A DNA stretch of 64,000 nt, taken from Suillus spraguei. Taxonomy: Eukaryota > Basidiomycota > Agaricomycetes > Boletales > Suillaceae. The translations under genes and the position numbers were made by a program. Location of the stretch: positions 89,038 through 153,037 of the forward strand of contig JABCPU010000148.1 in NCBI GenBank assembly GCA_016800925.1, in the 5' to 3' direction. Every line of letters starts with the position of its first letter. Position 1 is the stretch's first letter. This document shows, piece by piece, positions 32,884 to 44,912 of this stretch. Under the pieces are notes generated by a model that saw only the letters and a program-made list of their open reading frames with translations, was not told the DNA's origin and made no database searches.

Positions 32884-33131
32884 ATGCTATCAGACTCGGA
32901 TTCATCTCTTGCATCTTGTCGCTCTCGAGTCTCTGCAGACTCAGGAGCAGTTGAGTCTCAACAAAATTCTCAAGCCAAAGGCAGAGGCAAGGGCAAAGGC
33001 AAGGGGTCCAATTGCAAGGAGGCTGCTGTCTGGACAGTTGAAGAGGAGGCGGCCTTCCTTAATTTTCTTTATGAAAACAAAACAGGCACAGATGGGGTGG
33101 CATTCAGCAAAAAAGTATACTTAGCAGCAGC
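32884..33131 (+). pseudogene. Harb-1 ORF2 5' part, Myb/SANT-like DNA-binding protein (split)
   Basis: Starts MLSDSDSSLASC and reads a Gly/Lys-rich basic patch (KGRGKGKGKGSNCKEAA), then a Myb/SANT-like helix set, WTVEEEAAFLNFLYENK. The frame is cut at 33,131 by the LTR of Gyp-1 and resumes at 61,155 after the 5-bp GCAGC duplication. ORF2 of Harbinger elements binds DNA and brings the transposase to the ends and into the nucleus. Confidence 0.72.
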
Positions 33132-33598
33132 TGTTACAAACTGGGATGGTGTCACCAGCGACAGTGAGGAGACACAGCCGGTCTGCTGGGAAGTTCTACT
33201 ATGTTCAAAAGAGAATGAGGACAAGGAGTACATGGAGAGTTCCAAGTACGAGTTCAAGTCTAAGAGTAACGACTCAAAGATGGTCAAGAATAATGACTAA
33301 GGCTAAGGAGTGCTTAGACTTAGAAACGATTCAGACGACTTAGGTTGGAGACCTAAGTGAAGGATGTTCTAGGTAAAACCCAGTAAGATTAAAGTAAAGT
33401 ACACAAGTGTAATACAACGTGCTTAAATAGGCCAATATGTGCGCACGGACCAAGAGAGACATCAGAATGTAAGTGCATATCCAAAGAAGGAAGGCGACTA
33501 TAGTACAGATGCGTTGAGCATATAAGTCAAGATCATGTTATGTAATATACAAGGTAAAGACGAGAGGAAAATGAATAGGGGCACATACAATTGTAACA
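33132..33598 (-). repeat. Gyp-1 3' LTR
   Basis: On the minus strand it starts TGTTACAATTGTATGTGCCC and ends GTTTGTAACA. It contains a TATA-like TATTTAAGC and lies next to the polypurine tract (AAAATGGGGGTAA on the minus strand). Confidence 0.9.
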
Positions 33599-33635
33599 TT
33601 ACCCCCATTTTACACGTAAAGTCACCGAACTTTAC

Positions 33636-35129
33636 TTATTTGGAAGCATTCTCATAGTAGATCGGGTCGTCACTGAACTCGTAATCTTCATCAAGAACTG
33701 AACCACTCATCATGTAGGCAGCTTCCTCAATAGCACAACGCTTACGATCCCGTGACTCCTTCTCATTGTTGAGCTTCTTTTCCCATTGATGGAGTGCTTC
33801 GTAGAAACCGTCATCCTCATATGTAAGGGAGAATGGTGGCAGGCCAGTAAGTGAAGGACAATAAAGGGAAAGATGTGTTGGTCCCCAATATTCACAGATA
33901 CGGCATTGGTAATCAGGGCAGTTCTTCTGACGATGGCCCATCAACCCACAGATGTGACATTTCATGTTTTCATTGTGGTTAGACGTAGATGTGTGAAGGG
34001 GAGTGGCAGCAATGATTCGTTTATGGGGTTTGATAGAGTGTGCCTGCTTCTTTCCTCATTTCCTAGTTAAGCATCGCAGGGCATGTTCGTTACTTTCTCA
34101 AACATCATTGCTGAGGGTGCTTGGCTGAGGAAGGGGTGTGGCTGTGGCAGCTGCGAGGAGTTCATCCGGGTCAGAGGGGTAGTCGCTCCAAGTTCCTCTA
34201 CTAGAACTGAAGCGCATGTGAGGCTTTCAAAGATATGAGAGATAGCTGAGTCGTATTCAGGGGGGTTGCTAGGACCAAAGTGGCTGGGGATCGCCATAGG
34301 CGGATGGATATGGAGGTCTTGTAACTTACACCTGAGTGTGATAATCTCAGCAGGCTCGATGTTAAGTTCTGCGGTGGCTACTGCCTCCTCATGAGTATGT
34401 GCTACTTGGTTGAAGAGGTGAGGAGGTTCGTTTTCATCGTTGGGTGTATTCATGGGTGATGGAGTAGGCTGCGATTCATAGTTCTGGATAGTAGCAATTA
34501 ACTCGCTTACGATAGCTCTGGCCGATATAGATTCTTCCACTGCTTCCTGGATTCCTTCAATGATGGCATCTGTAGTATGGGTAACCTCCTGGACAGCAGC
34601 CAGTAGGCCAGTAAGGGCAACAAGATTAGCACAAGAGCCCTTAGCTCTTGTGGTAGGTGGTGGAATGTGGAGTGGAGTTGTTTGCGAAGAGGGAGGTCTA
34701 GCAATGCCTGCCCGTTGTTCGGCCATGATGTGAATAGCTTCTTTAACATCAGCCTTAAAAGAATCAGGAAGGAGAAGCATCCCATAAGCGCGAATGTGTT
34801 TCTCCAGGTGTAGGAATTGCTGATGAAGTGGAGGATTATCAAGCTCATTTGCGATTCTTTTGATGAGTTCAGTGGTATGGATGATTATCAAGCTCATTTG
34901 CGATTCTTTTGATGAGTTCAGTGGTACGGATGATGTTAATGATGAGGTTGGTGGAGATGGTGTCTTGTTTAGTGAGGATTCTTTCAATTTCAAGGGCATG
35001 TCCCTCACAGAGGAGGGCGGCCTCAACGTAGGTGTTGCCATCAATGTTTCTGACGAGGTCGTGGTACTCATCTCTGGTGGAGTAGATTTCGTGGGTGACT
35101 GGTGTAACAAATGCGGTGGGGAAAGGCAT
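33636..35129 (-). pseudogene. Gyp-1 ORF3, zinc-knuckle accessory protein, disrupted
   Basis: Starts MPFPTAFVTPVTHEIYSTRD, 63 bp after the pol stop, and is colinear with ORF3 of Gyp-2 and Gyp-3. The N-terminal block (YVEAALLCEGHALEIERILT) and the C-terminal pair of knuckles (CHICGLMGHRQKNC, CRICEYWGPTHLSLYC) are kept, with the acidic end YEFSDDPIYY. A 49-bp tandem duplication at 34,834-34,931 shifts the frame, and another break lies near 34,070. It is the oldest copy, yet the knuckles and the N-terminal helix are preserved. Confidence 0.75.
34834..34931. repeat. 49-bp tandem duplication inside Gyp-1 ORF3
   Basis: Units 34,834-34,882 and 34,883-34,931 (both starting GATTATCAAGCTCATTTGCG) differ at one base. 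Because 49 is not a multiple of three, the duplication breaks ORF3. Confidence 0.9.
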
Positions 35130-35191
35130 AACAGTGGTGGTAGGGGCGTTTAGTGCAGAGAGATGATTTGATCGGTTTGTTACAGGGAGTT

Positions 35192-37430
35192 TCACTTTTT
35201 ATAAGCAGTTAGGATTCGAGCGGAGTTCTTTAAGTTCTTTTCCGGGAGCCACTCATTATCTCCCGATGAGTATCCTTTCCAGGTTATGAGATACTGGGGG
35301 CAATTGCCGGTGCCTTTGTGAGAAAGTATAGCTTCGACTTCATATTCTTCTTCTTCTTCTATAACATCAGATGGGGGTTCTAAGAAGTTTGGGCCGTGTA
35401 TGTCGTTTTTGCTATAGGATGATAGGACACTAGCATGGAATGTGAGATAGATCTTCCACTACGGAGGGAGTTTAAGCATGAATGTGATAGGAGATAGAAC
35501 TGCGGTGATTGGAAACGGTCCGTATTGTTTCGGTGCTAGTTTTCATGACAGAAGTTTGAGTCTGAGATTAGCAGCTGATAACCAAACCTTATCTCCTATC
35601 TTCCATGGCTTATACTTATTCCCTCTGGATCATTCTGCCATTGTTTGCATAGCGATGTTATGACATGTGATTGCTTCCTCTCGGATCTTCTGCAGGGATC
35701 GTACTTGATCTTCTGCCGTAGGTACAGTAGAATCAGGAATAAGATGGGAATGGCACGGGGTTCGTATCCCATCATGAGGAAGAATGGTGAGGCATTTCAG
35801 GCATCGTGTTTTCGATGGTTATGGACGAATTCTGCGATAGGAAGGTGTTCAACCCATTCATCGGGGTTATTGCATTGCAGCAATAGATACAAAGATAAGT
35901 TTCCAATTCTTGGTTTAATCGTTCAGTTTGACCATCAGTTTGGGGGTGATAGGCAGTAGATGGAGCGATAGTGTAATTTAGAAGCCGTGCGAGTTCTTTA
36001 GAGAACCTAGATAGGAACTGCGGACCTTGATCAGAAATTACTTTGTCATGGAGACCAAATCGTTGATAGACATGTTTCAAAAATAGTTTGGCCACACCTT
36101 TGGAAGTTACCGTTTTGTGGCAAGGGATGAGAATTACCCCCTTCATAAGGCCATGGTCCACCATGACCATAATACTATCAAAGCCCCTAGAGATAGGGAG
36201 GTCGGTGATTAAGTTGACAGAAAGTTGGGAGAAGGGGCGAGTAGCAGACAAAGGGATGGGCACAAGTGGGGGTCGCACGGGATTGGTGTCCGCTTTCATT
36301 TGCTGACAAAGGGCGCAACCCTCAATGTATTTATGGATGTAGGCCCCCATAGAGGGCCACCATGCTTCACACTTGACTAGTTCTTCAGTTTTAAAGCGGC
36401 CGGGGTGGCCCGCAGTGGGGTGATCATGATAGTGGAATAAGACAGTGGTGCAATTAGCTAGATGGATATAGGCTCGATCCTTAAAATAAAGAATGCCATC
36501 ATGGATCTGCCAATCAGAAAGCACAGATTTCATGGGGGGAAGGCAGACACTGTCTAGCACATCAGAGGCCATTTTGAACACAGGGTCATCCAAAGGATCA
36601 GAAGTAGCGAGTATGTCAAGAAGGTCAGTGTCAAGAAGTTGAATGAAGAGAGAGTTGGGTAGGAGCACAGTATCTTCATTGTCATGAGAACCATCATCAT
36701 GATCTGGGTGATGCGAGAGAGCATCTGGTGCTGCTAACTTGGTCCCTGCTACATGATGTAATTCAATATTGAAAAGGGAGAGGGTTAGTTGCCAGTGTGC
36801 CTGCCGTTGGGTAAGTTTCTGTGCGGTTCAGAAGTATAGTAGATTTTTATGGTCTGTGAAGACAAGGATGTGATGTGGACTTCCTTCCAGGTAATAACAC
36901 CACTCATTCAGTGCATGGATGACGGCGAGTAGTTCTCTATCGAAGATCTGATAGTTTTGTTCTGCGGGGTGAAGGGATTGGGAAAGGTAGGCACAGGGAT
37001 GGTATACACCATTGTAATCAGTTTGTAACAGGACAGCACCTGTTGCAACTAATGAGGCATCGGTAGCAATTGCAAATTGTTGGGTCAGGTCAGGGTTACG
37101 AAGTACTGGTTGTTTCGTGAATTGTTCTTTTAGATCTGTGAACATATCCTGGCATTGGACTGACCACGAGAAGGGGGTGTCTTTTTTGTTAGGTCAATGA
37201 GGGGTTGTGCCACATCAGAATAGTGAGAGATGAATGTGCAGTAGAAGTTACAGAATCCGAGGAACGATTGGACATCTCTAACGGATTTAGGTGTGGGCCA
37301 TGTAGCGATTCCTTTTGTCTTGGCGGTGTCTATAGCAATTTGTCCAGGCCATATGATCATTCCGAGGTACTCCACTTCATTAGCATCAAAGGTGCATTTC
37401 TCCGGTTTCAAAAATAGGTTTTCTTGTCGT
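35192..37430 (-). pseudogene. Gyp-1 pol, 3' part (RT end, RNase H, integrase, chromodomain)
   Basis: Continues the interrupted RT with [20 protein letters not shown], then RNase H ([20 protein letters not shown]), then integrase with a zinc-binding HHCC domain (HDHPTAGHPGRFK ... CALCQQMKAD) and the catalytic core (SVNLITDLP, VISDQGPQF, HPQTDGQTERLNQELE). The first core residue reads N where D is expected. The C-terminal chromodomain (QYLITWKGYSSGDNEWLPEK) ends at a TGA at 35,192. Several frame shifts are scattered along it. Not functional. Confidence 0.75.
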
Positions 37431-37629
37431 ATTAAGGGTATTCTAAGTAAAATTATGAGAACTTTGAAATGTGGGTAATGCTAGTCAGAACTTCTCGGAG
37501 CATTCGGCATCCGTATTTGGAGTCTGAATTCAAACTTTATGCAGCACGCGCAAGATGCCTGTAGAGCATGCTCGAGTTCGTCGCTCAGAATGACTTAGAG
37601 TACGCTTTGACACTTACCGTAAGCTCCCT

Positions 37630-39328
37630 ATGGCCACCCAACCTACCCAAAAATCCATCTGTGCTAGGGGAAGGAGCACTCCGACTCATGGTATGAGGGG
37701 ATGAGGACAAGCTGCTAGTAGTATCGCCGGAACTGATATCGACATCGTGGATGCTGGGGTTGAGTTGTCTGGAATTAAGATACGGTGGGAGACAAACGGC
37801 CAACGCACAGATGCGCTTGTGCAATTTCTATCTACTCATCCTGCCGACTGTCGCATCTTGTTCAACGAAGGAGGCAAGAGACCCGACAGCGAAGGCCGTC
37901 CATCCAGGAGCAACAAAATGAAAATTCATGTGGTGATTGCATGGCATGTATTTGAGAATGATGATGAATACAGCGTGTTGTATTCTGGGGAGCCAGCTAA
38001 GTTCATGCAAGCCGTGTCCAATTGTTTAACTTAGTGCGTCATTTCCCTTCTCTACATATATATATTTATCACGATTTTTAGTCTTAGGAACAAGTACAAA
38101 AAAGTTCGCAGTTGCTTCTCACAGACTGGTGCGGGCATTGACCCATCACAACCTCATGCTGGAGGTAATCTACTTGGTACATGTTTTATTTTTATTTGTT
38201 GAATTTATCTAAAACATATTTAGAACAAATGATCTCGGATTTTCCATGGTACGAGCCTCTCAATGAGATCTGGAAGAACAACCCCACCTATGCCCCCAAG
38301 ACATTCTCGTCTGCTCCAGGGGCAGATCACTCAGGTGGGATGGTTGCACTCATGTCAAAGTGCAAGGGTAAGGGAAAAGAGATCCCCCCTCCTGAGCAGG
38401 AAGATGCGCTAATGGAGACAGAAGGATTTGACGAACTGTCGAATCCTTCTCCAGCCATCAAGCCTCCCCCAGCCGTCTACCCTCCCCCAGCCATCAAGCC
38501 TCCCCCTGCCGTCAAGCCTCCCCCCACCGTCAAGCCTCCCCCTGCTGTCAAGCCTCCCCCTGCCATCAAGCCTCCCCCTACCATCAACTCTCCCCCCGCT
38601 GTCTACCCTCCCCCCGCTGTCTACCCTCCCCCCGCTGTCTACCCTCCCCCTGCTGTCAGCCATTGCCCTCCCCCCACCCCCATCATTACTAACGATGACA
38701 ACGACGACATGATGGACGATGACACACCTTACGATAACTTCGAGGAGATGGACGGTATCTGGCCTCACATGTCTAACAAGCGCCCCCTGCCGTCGCTCTC
38801 ACCACCGCCACTCACGCTGCCGCCTTCACATGGGACCTTCAGGTCCCATGTGACCCGCGTCTTGAATCGCCAATCAATTTGCTCACCCTCGTTGCCCTCC
38901 ATGGCATCATCGTCGGCAGCGTCATCGTTGTCGACCTCGCATCAGACATCATCCATGCACAGACAGGGCGGGTCACACAAGGCAAAATCTAACCTTGCAC
39001 ATGAGGTGCAGTCCAACGTTGACGATGTGCGTGGGCAAGTCGACTCCCTCGCTGAGGGATTAACTATGTCTACACTGCAAGGGCGGCGCAGTCCGAATAC
39101 AAAATTGCCAAAGTCAACTCCCAGCGCCACAAGTACGACATCAAATTCCAGCGTGAGCAAGCTGAGATGGAATGCAGTGAGGCTGCTGTCGTCCATCAAC
39201 GTTCTCAAGAAGCGAAGGCACTGGAAATTCAAATGCTTGTGGCTCAAGCTAAGGTTCACACCGAGAAGAGAGCTGCGCTCCAGGTCGAGATCGAGCTTCT
39301 CAAATTGAAGGGGGTTTTGTCTAACTAG
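37630..39328 (+). pseudogene. Harb-2 ORF2, DNA-binding-type protein with Pro-rich repeat
   Basis: Starts MATQPTQKSICARGRSTP. A TGA at 37,702 interrupts the frame in a context that fits CGA to TGA. The open frame then continues with IKIRWETNGQRTDALVQFLS, a Myb/SANT or trihelix-like domain of the kind found as ORF2 in Harbinger elements. At least two introns follow (around 38,034-38,085 and 38,165-38,222), then FPWYEPLNEIWKNNPTYAPK. Next come a 6-residue Pro repeat and a Ser/Pro linker. A C-terminal helical region is probably reached through a frame change near 39,100. I cannot fix all exon borders. Confidence 0.6.
38449..38660 (+). repeat. 18-bp coding minisatellite (AxKPPP / AVYPPP)
   Basis: About twelve 18-bp units encode six-residue repeats alternating AIKPPP, AVKPPP and AVYPPP within Harb-2 ORF2. 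Unit length is a multiple of three, so copy number can change without a frameshift. Confidence 0.85.
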
Positions 39329-39450
39329 GGTCAGGGTTAGGCTTATACTCCTACCATGTCCCCTTTGTTGTTATCTTGTTTTGCATGATCTTTAACACTT
39401 GTAGTGATTTGCAGTATGTTGTACATGCCTGTCATTTGTTGTCTATGCTA

Positions 39451-40359
39451 CTAATACACTTCTTTTGCTGTCCCCTTCATGTTTCTCATCAGTTTCCAAC
39501 CCAGTAAGTACTCCATCAATTGTGCACGAGCTTGGTGGCCAGTAGTATCTTCAAATGAGGTATCTCCCACCTCATCAGTGTCAGGGTCTTCTGGAGGTGG
39601 AGGTGGTATAAGATCTGCCCCCTCATTGTTAAGAGCCCAATTCTGAGTATCATCTGGGCCCCCAGAAATGCCACGTTGTTCCTCAAACCTAATGATCATG
39701 TTATGCAGGATAAGGCAGCACATGATCCAGTAGGAATGATACTTGAGCTGGTCCTCATTCTGCAGTGGGAGCCGAAGCTCTCTGAGACACTGGAAATGGC
39801 CTTTAAGGGCAGCAAATGTATGCTCTACCCGCACACGAATCTAAAAGAAATGTGAATATACACCAGGAAAAATCAAGAAAAATAAAATAAAATCAGGAAA
39901 ATAAAATAAAATAGGACACATACCTTAGAAAGGATGGTATTGAATTCCTTCTGCTCATGGGTCAAGGCCCCCCCAATAGGCTTCTTGAATGGGGGAATAC
40001 ACCATGGCTCTAGTGGATAAGCACTATCAGCCCAAATCCAATGATTATCACCCAGAAGTGTTTGGTGATTCTGGTAGACATGGGTAGAGTGGAATGCATA
40101 TGCATCATGGGCACTACCAGTGTGACCAAGAGAATAGTCCACTATAGTAAGATTATGGGGCATGATGACTGCCTAAAAAATTAGAAAATCAGCCTTAATA
40201 AATAAATAAAATAAAATAAAATAAAACATACCTGGCAGTTGAGGGAAAATTGAGACTTCCTACTATAAAAGGTATCTCCAAAAATAGCAGGCCTTTGATA
40301 AAGATTAAATAATGATCCATCAACAGCCAGGATACCATTCTGCCACTCTGGACAGCCTG
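39451..40359 (-). pseudogene. Harb-2 DDE transposase, 3' part
   Basis: Continues from 56,409 across the Gyp-2 insertion. It reads EWQNGILAVDGSLFNLYQRP with the first Asp, an intron at 40,231-40,173, VDYSLGHTGSAHDAYAF and WADSAYPLEPWCIPPF with the second Asp, an intron at 39,923-39,841, then RVEHTFAALKGHFQCLRELR with the Glu. The stop is at 39,451 after an acidic Pro-rich tail. The DDE triad is intact. The gene is split by Gyp-2 and carries one nonsense codon upstream. Confidence 0.78.
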
Positions 40360-40836
40360 TGTTACAGTTGTACGTGCCCCTATTCATTTTCCCTTAGTTT
40401 CCTTACTTGTATATCATGTCACATGACTCTGACTCACATGCTCAACGCATCTGTACAACACATGCCTTCCTTATTAGGATACGCAGTTACGTTCTCATGG
40501 TTACTTGGTCTGTGCGCACATATTGGCCTATTTAAGCACAGTGTACTTGTAGTAGATTCCCTACTTTAATCTTACTGGGTTTTACCTGGAACTTCCTTCG
40601 CTTAGGTCTCCAACCTAAGTCGTCCTTGAATTGTCTCTAGGTCTAAGCACTCCTTAGCCTTAGTCTCCATTCTCGTAAAGAACCTCTTGGACTTATCCTT
40701 GAGGCCAGACCCTTGATCGTACTCGGAACACGTTCCTTGTACTTTCACCTTGTCCTCTTTTGGACATTGTAGAACTTCCCAGCAGACCGTCTGTGTCTTT
40801 TCACTGTCGCTGGTGACGCCACCCCAGTTCGTAACA
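40360..40836 (+). repeat. Gyp-2 5' LTR
   Basis: Starts TGTTACAGTTGTACGTGCCC, ends CAGTTCGTAACA, and is followed by AAAGATTAAAGTC, the same sequence that follows the Gyp-3 5' LTR and so probably part of the primer-binding region. Confidence 0.9.
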
Positions 40837-41018
40837 AAAGATTAAAGTCTACCTGATCGTCGACTATCCAGTCTTCGACCCCGAACTCAGAACTAGTGTA
40901 CGCGTACGCTGAGCAGATTGTCAAGAGGAAGCCCCTGACAGAAGACAAGCCCTGACGGACAGCAAGACAGCGCGTGTAGGCATCGAGAAAGTATAACTCA
41001 TCAGACGAATCAGCAAAC

Positions 41019-41856
41019 ATGGCAACCAAAGAATTCGAATACAAAATCGGCACACCAAAAGCCTTTGATGGAGATCGTGATAACTCTCATGAATTTATCC
41101 AGTCATGTAATCTCCACTTCGATATCAACGAAAAGCTTTACACTACCGACAAGCAGAAGATCATTTTCATAACATCTTTCATGACCAAAGGAATGCCAAA
41201 TCCTGGAAAGAACAATTCCTTGACCATGCTCAATCAACCGACACCTCTGGACAAAAAGTTGGTTATGGGACAATGGTGGATTTTATGAAAAGCTTTAAAG
41301 AAGCCTTCAAGCCAGTGGATACCAAAGGAACTGCACTCACAAAACTCAGGGATCTCAAACAAGGAAGTGGAGATCTCCACACTTACATCGCTGATTTCGA
41401 GGCACTTGCAGCCAAGGCTCGTATCACTGATAATGCAACAAAGATTCAATTCTTCCAAGATGGCCTGAGTTGGGGTATCCTTACAAAGCTTTTCGCACTA
41501 GGAGACGTTTCCGAAGTATTTCGAGACGTTGTGCTGCAATGTGTTTCCATTGACAACTCCTATCATCGCCTTCAAGCTATGAGGACGCGTCATGCTCCAC
41601 AACAGAAGAAGAAGAACTATGGGAATGCACGGTACGTTCCAAACCATGATTCCAATGCAATGGTCGTAGATCGAATCTCCGATACGGAGAGATCCGAATG
41701 CATGAAGAAGGGACAATGCTTCGGATGCAAGAAGACAGGACACCGCATTCATAATTGTCCTGACAGAAAGAAGAAGACCCCACTTCGTCAAACTGAAGTC
41801 AAAGAAGGGAAGACGATGAAGAAGAAACTGTAAGACGGATCATTGCGGATTTTTGA
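41019..41856 (+). pseudogene. Gyp-2 gag, frameshifted
   Basis: Starts MATKEFEYKIGTPKAFDGDR. It is interrupted near 41,190, where the frame changes before KNNSLTMLNQ, and again near 41,810 by a lost A. Between these it reads VDTKGTALTKLRDLKQGSGD and the knuckle CFGCKKTGHRIHNC. The stop is in GATTTTTGA at the conserved gag-pol junction. Confidence 0.8.
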
Positions 41857-44238
41857 CTTGGAGAAACAAAGACTCGACGTATGTTTCTCCCAAAGTATTA
41901 CTAAGACTTGTACGCGCTGTAGGTGAAAGAAAAGAACTTTGTATCCCTATAACCCTCCACTCGCGTACTCGCTTAAAATCCGTCGACACCACCGCTGTGA
42001 TTGATTCTGGCGCAGCTGGAACATTCATCTCTGAGGAGTTCGTGAAACTCCATCAAATCACGCGACGAAAACTTAAGACACCATTTCGAGTTACTACGGC
42101 GGATGGAACTCTTATCAAAGGAGGACCGATCACGCATTACTGTCTCCTGGTGGTCAAAATTGATGAACGAACCATGTATGGAAAATTCAACATTACCAAA
42201 CTAGGAAGAAGAGATCAAATCCTTCTGGGAATCCCATGGTTACGAGCAATGAACCCAAGTATCGATTGGGCTGCTGAAACACTTGTCCTTCCTCGAACGG
42301 CAAAATCGGATGAAATTGAAATTGACTTGGATACGGATCGGAAAAAGAATGGGTTGCCTCAACTCTTCAATCATCATTCCAAATGGCAACATTCCAGACT
42401 TCCGAAATCCCTCGTAACCCCTTTCATTCCCGAAGATCCGAAACTTGAAGTACAAATGCCAAGTACTGCAAACCCCACTCCTCATGTACAATTGCCACGA
42501 GCAGTATCACCGATTCCCCAGCAGAAAAACGCAAGAACGAATCTGAACCCGAACATCGGGTTGGACAAGAACCTATCGAGCAACGACCAATAGATGAACA
42601 GAAACATGGGAAAAGAAAAGCAGAAGAGGAGATCCCCGGACGAGATACCAACGTACCAAAACTGTCCAAATTCTACATTCCCCCGAAAACTCTTTCAGTT
42701 TCAGTTGAAGAAACCCCCGATGAAGAAGAACCCGTGCCCTCGTTAATTCCAACAGAGGATGATGATCAATTCAATACCATGCAAGACGTTTGGCATGCAC
42801 CAGAAGTCCGTGAAATTTCCTCTTATGAACTAGGAGATGGAGAATTTCTTGTGGAATACGATACTGATGGAGTTAGCATGAGAATCATAGAAGAAGTCTC
42901 CATGGACACGCCCCTAACACGTGATGGAACTTCTCGACTCGAACGACTCCCCAATTACTCCACAACTCCTCTTTCCCCTCCAAAATACAGTAACAAAGCT
43001 CAGGAATTCGCCACGATGAGAAGGAAAAGAAGAAGAAATCCTTCGAAGAATTGGTCCCGGACTATTTGCACGACTTTGCAGATGTCTTTGCTAAAGATGG
43101 GTTGAACAAATTACCTCCCGAACGCCCTGGCATAGATCATCGGATTGACACTAAACCCGTTTTATCCCTCGCACGTCTAAGGTTTACCTGTTATCGGAAA
43201 AAGAACGCGCCGCCGTCAAAACGTTTATTGATGAAAACGTTGCGAAAGGTTTTATCTCAGAATCGAAGTCACCCCAAGCTAGTGGCTTCTTCTTTGTGGG
43301 AAAGAAGAGTGGAGAATTGCGTCCCTGTCAAGATTACCGCTACATCAATGATTGGACAGTCAAGAACGCATACCCACTTCCACTTCCTATCTCCCTCGTC
43401 GCACGACTTCACAATGCACAGTTCTTTACGAAAATGGATATTCAGTCTGGTTATAACAATATTCGCATCCATCCCGATGATCGCTGGAAAGCTGCTTTTA
43501 CTACGGAATTCGGACTTTTTGAACCAAATGTCATGTTCTTTGGCCTTTGTAATTCCCCAGCAACTTTCCAAGCATACATGAATCGCACCTTCCAACAGGA
43601 AATCAACGAAGGATGGATGGTTATCTACATGGACGATATCCTGATTTTCTCTACGACTATGGAAGAACACCGTGAAAGAACTAGACGGGTTTTGATGAAA
43701 ATACGAAAAGAACATCTGTTCCTGAAACCGGAGAAATGCACGTTTGATGCAGCAGAAGTAGAATACCTCGGAATGATAATTCGCCCCGGACAAGTTGCAA
43801 TGGACACCGCCAAGACCAAGGGAATCTCCGAATGGCCAGTTCCGAAATCTGTAAAAGATGTTCGGTCATTCCTCGGCTTTTGCAACTTCTACCGCACATT
43901 CATTTCCCACTATTCTGACATCGCTCGACCGCTTATCGATTTAACAAAGAAAGATAAGGCCTTTGATCGGTCAACCGAATGCATGGATACCTTCGAAGAA
44001 CTGAAACGACGCTTTACATCACAACCGGTACTCCGTAACCCTGATCCGTCCCGACAATTTGCTATTGCTACCGACGCTTCGCTCGTAGCAACTGGCGGAG
44101 TTCTCTTGCAGACTGATGAAAATGGCGTCTATCACCCATGTGCATATCTCTCACAGTCTTTGAACCCCGCAGAACGCAATTACCAGATCTTTGATCGGGA
44201 ACTTCTTGCCGTGATCCGGGCATTGAACGAATGGCGTC
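41853..44238 (+). pseudogene. Gyp-2 pol, 5' part (protease, RT, RNase H start)
   Basis: Protease VIDSGAAGTFISEEFVK, a long spacer, then RT with [40 protein letters not shown] and YMDDILIFS, and RNase H up to [12 protein letters not shown]. Frame breaks occur near 42,525, 43,016 and 43,160. At 44,238 the coding sequence is cut by Gyp-3 and resumes at 52,659. Confidence 0.8.
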
Positions 44239-44713
44239 TGTTACAATTGTACGTGCCCCTATTCATTTTCTTACTTCATTTACCTTGTATATTACGTAAC
44301 ATGATTTCGACTCATATGCTCAACGCATCTGTACTATAGTTGCCTTCCTTCTTGGGATATGCACTTACATTCTCACGCCTCTCTTGGTCTGTGCGCACAT
44401 ATTGGCCTATTTAAGCACAGTGTACTTGTAGTAGATTCGCTACTTTAATCTTACTGGGTTTTACCTGGAATCTCCTTCGCTTAGGCCTCTAACCTAAGTC
44501 ATCTTGAATTGTCTCTAAGTCTAAGCACTCCTTAGCCTTAGTCTCTATTCTCGCGGATACCTCTTAGACTTGTCTTTGAGGCTGAACCCTTGATAGTACT
44601 CGGAACGCGTTCCTTGTACTTTCACCTTGTCCTTATCTGGACATTGTAAGAACTCCCAGCAGACCGTCTGTGTCTTTTCACTGTCGCTGGTGACGCCACC
44701 CCAGTTCGTAACA
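44239..44713 (+). repeat. Gyp-3 5' LTR
   Basis: Starts TGTTACAATTGTACGTGCCC, has TATTTAAGC near 44,409, and ends CAGTTCGTAACA. Confidence 0.92.
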
Positions 44714-44912
44714 AAAGATTAAAGTCAATTTGATCGTCGACTATTCAGTCCTCGACCCTGAACCCTGATCGTTTAGATCAGCAGATCAGCATACGCGTAC
44801 GCTGAGCAGATTGTCAAGAGGAAGCCCCCTGACAGAAGAAAAGCCCTGACGGACAGCAAGACAGCGCGTGTAGGCACCGAGAAAGTATAACTCATCAGAA
44901 GAATCATCCACC

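Noticed and set aside
38428..38712. Leu/Pro/Ser repeat protein in a second frame over the minisatellite
   Set aside because: Shadow of the Pro-rich repeat of Harb-2 ORF2. Any frame of an 18-bp repeat stays open.
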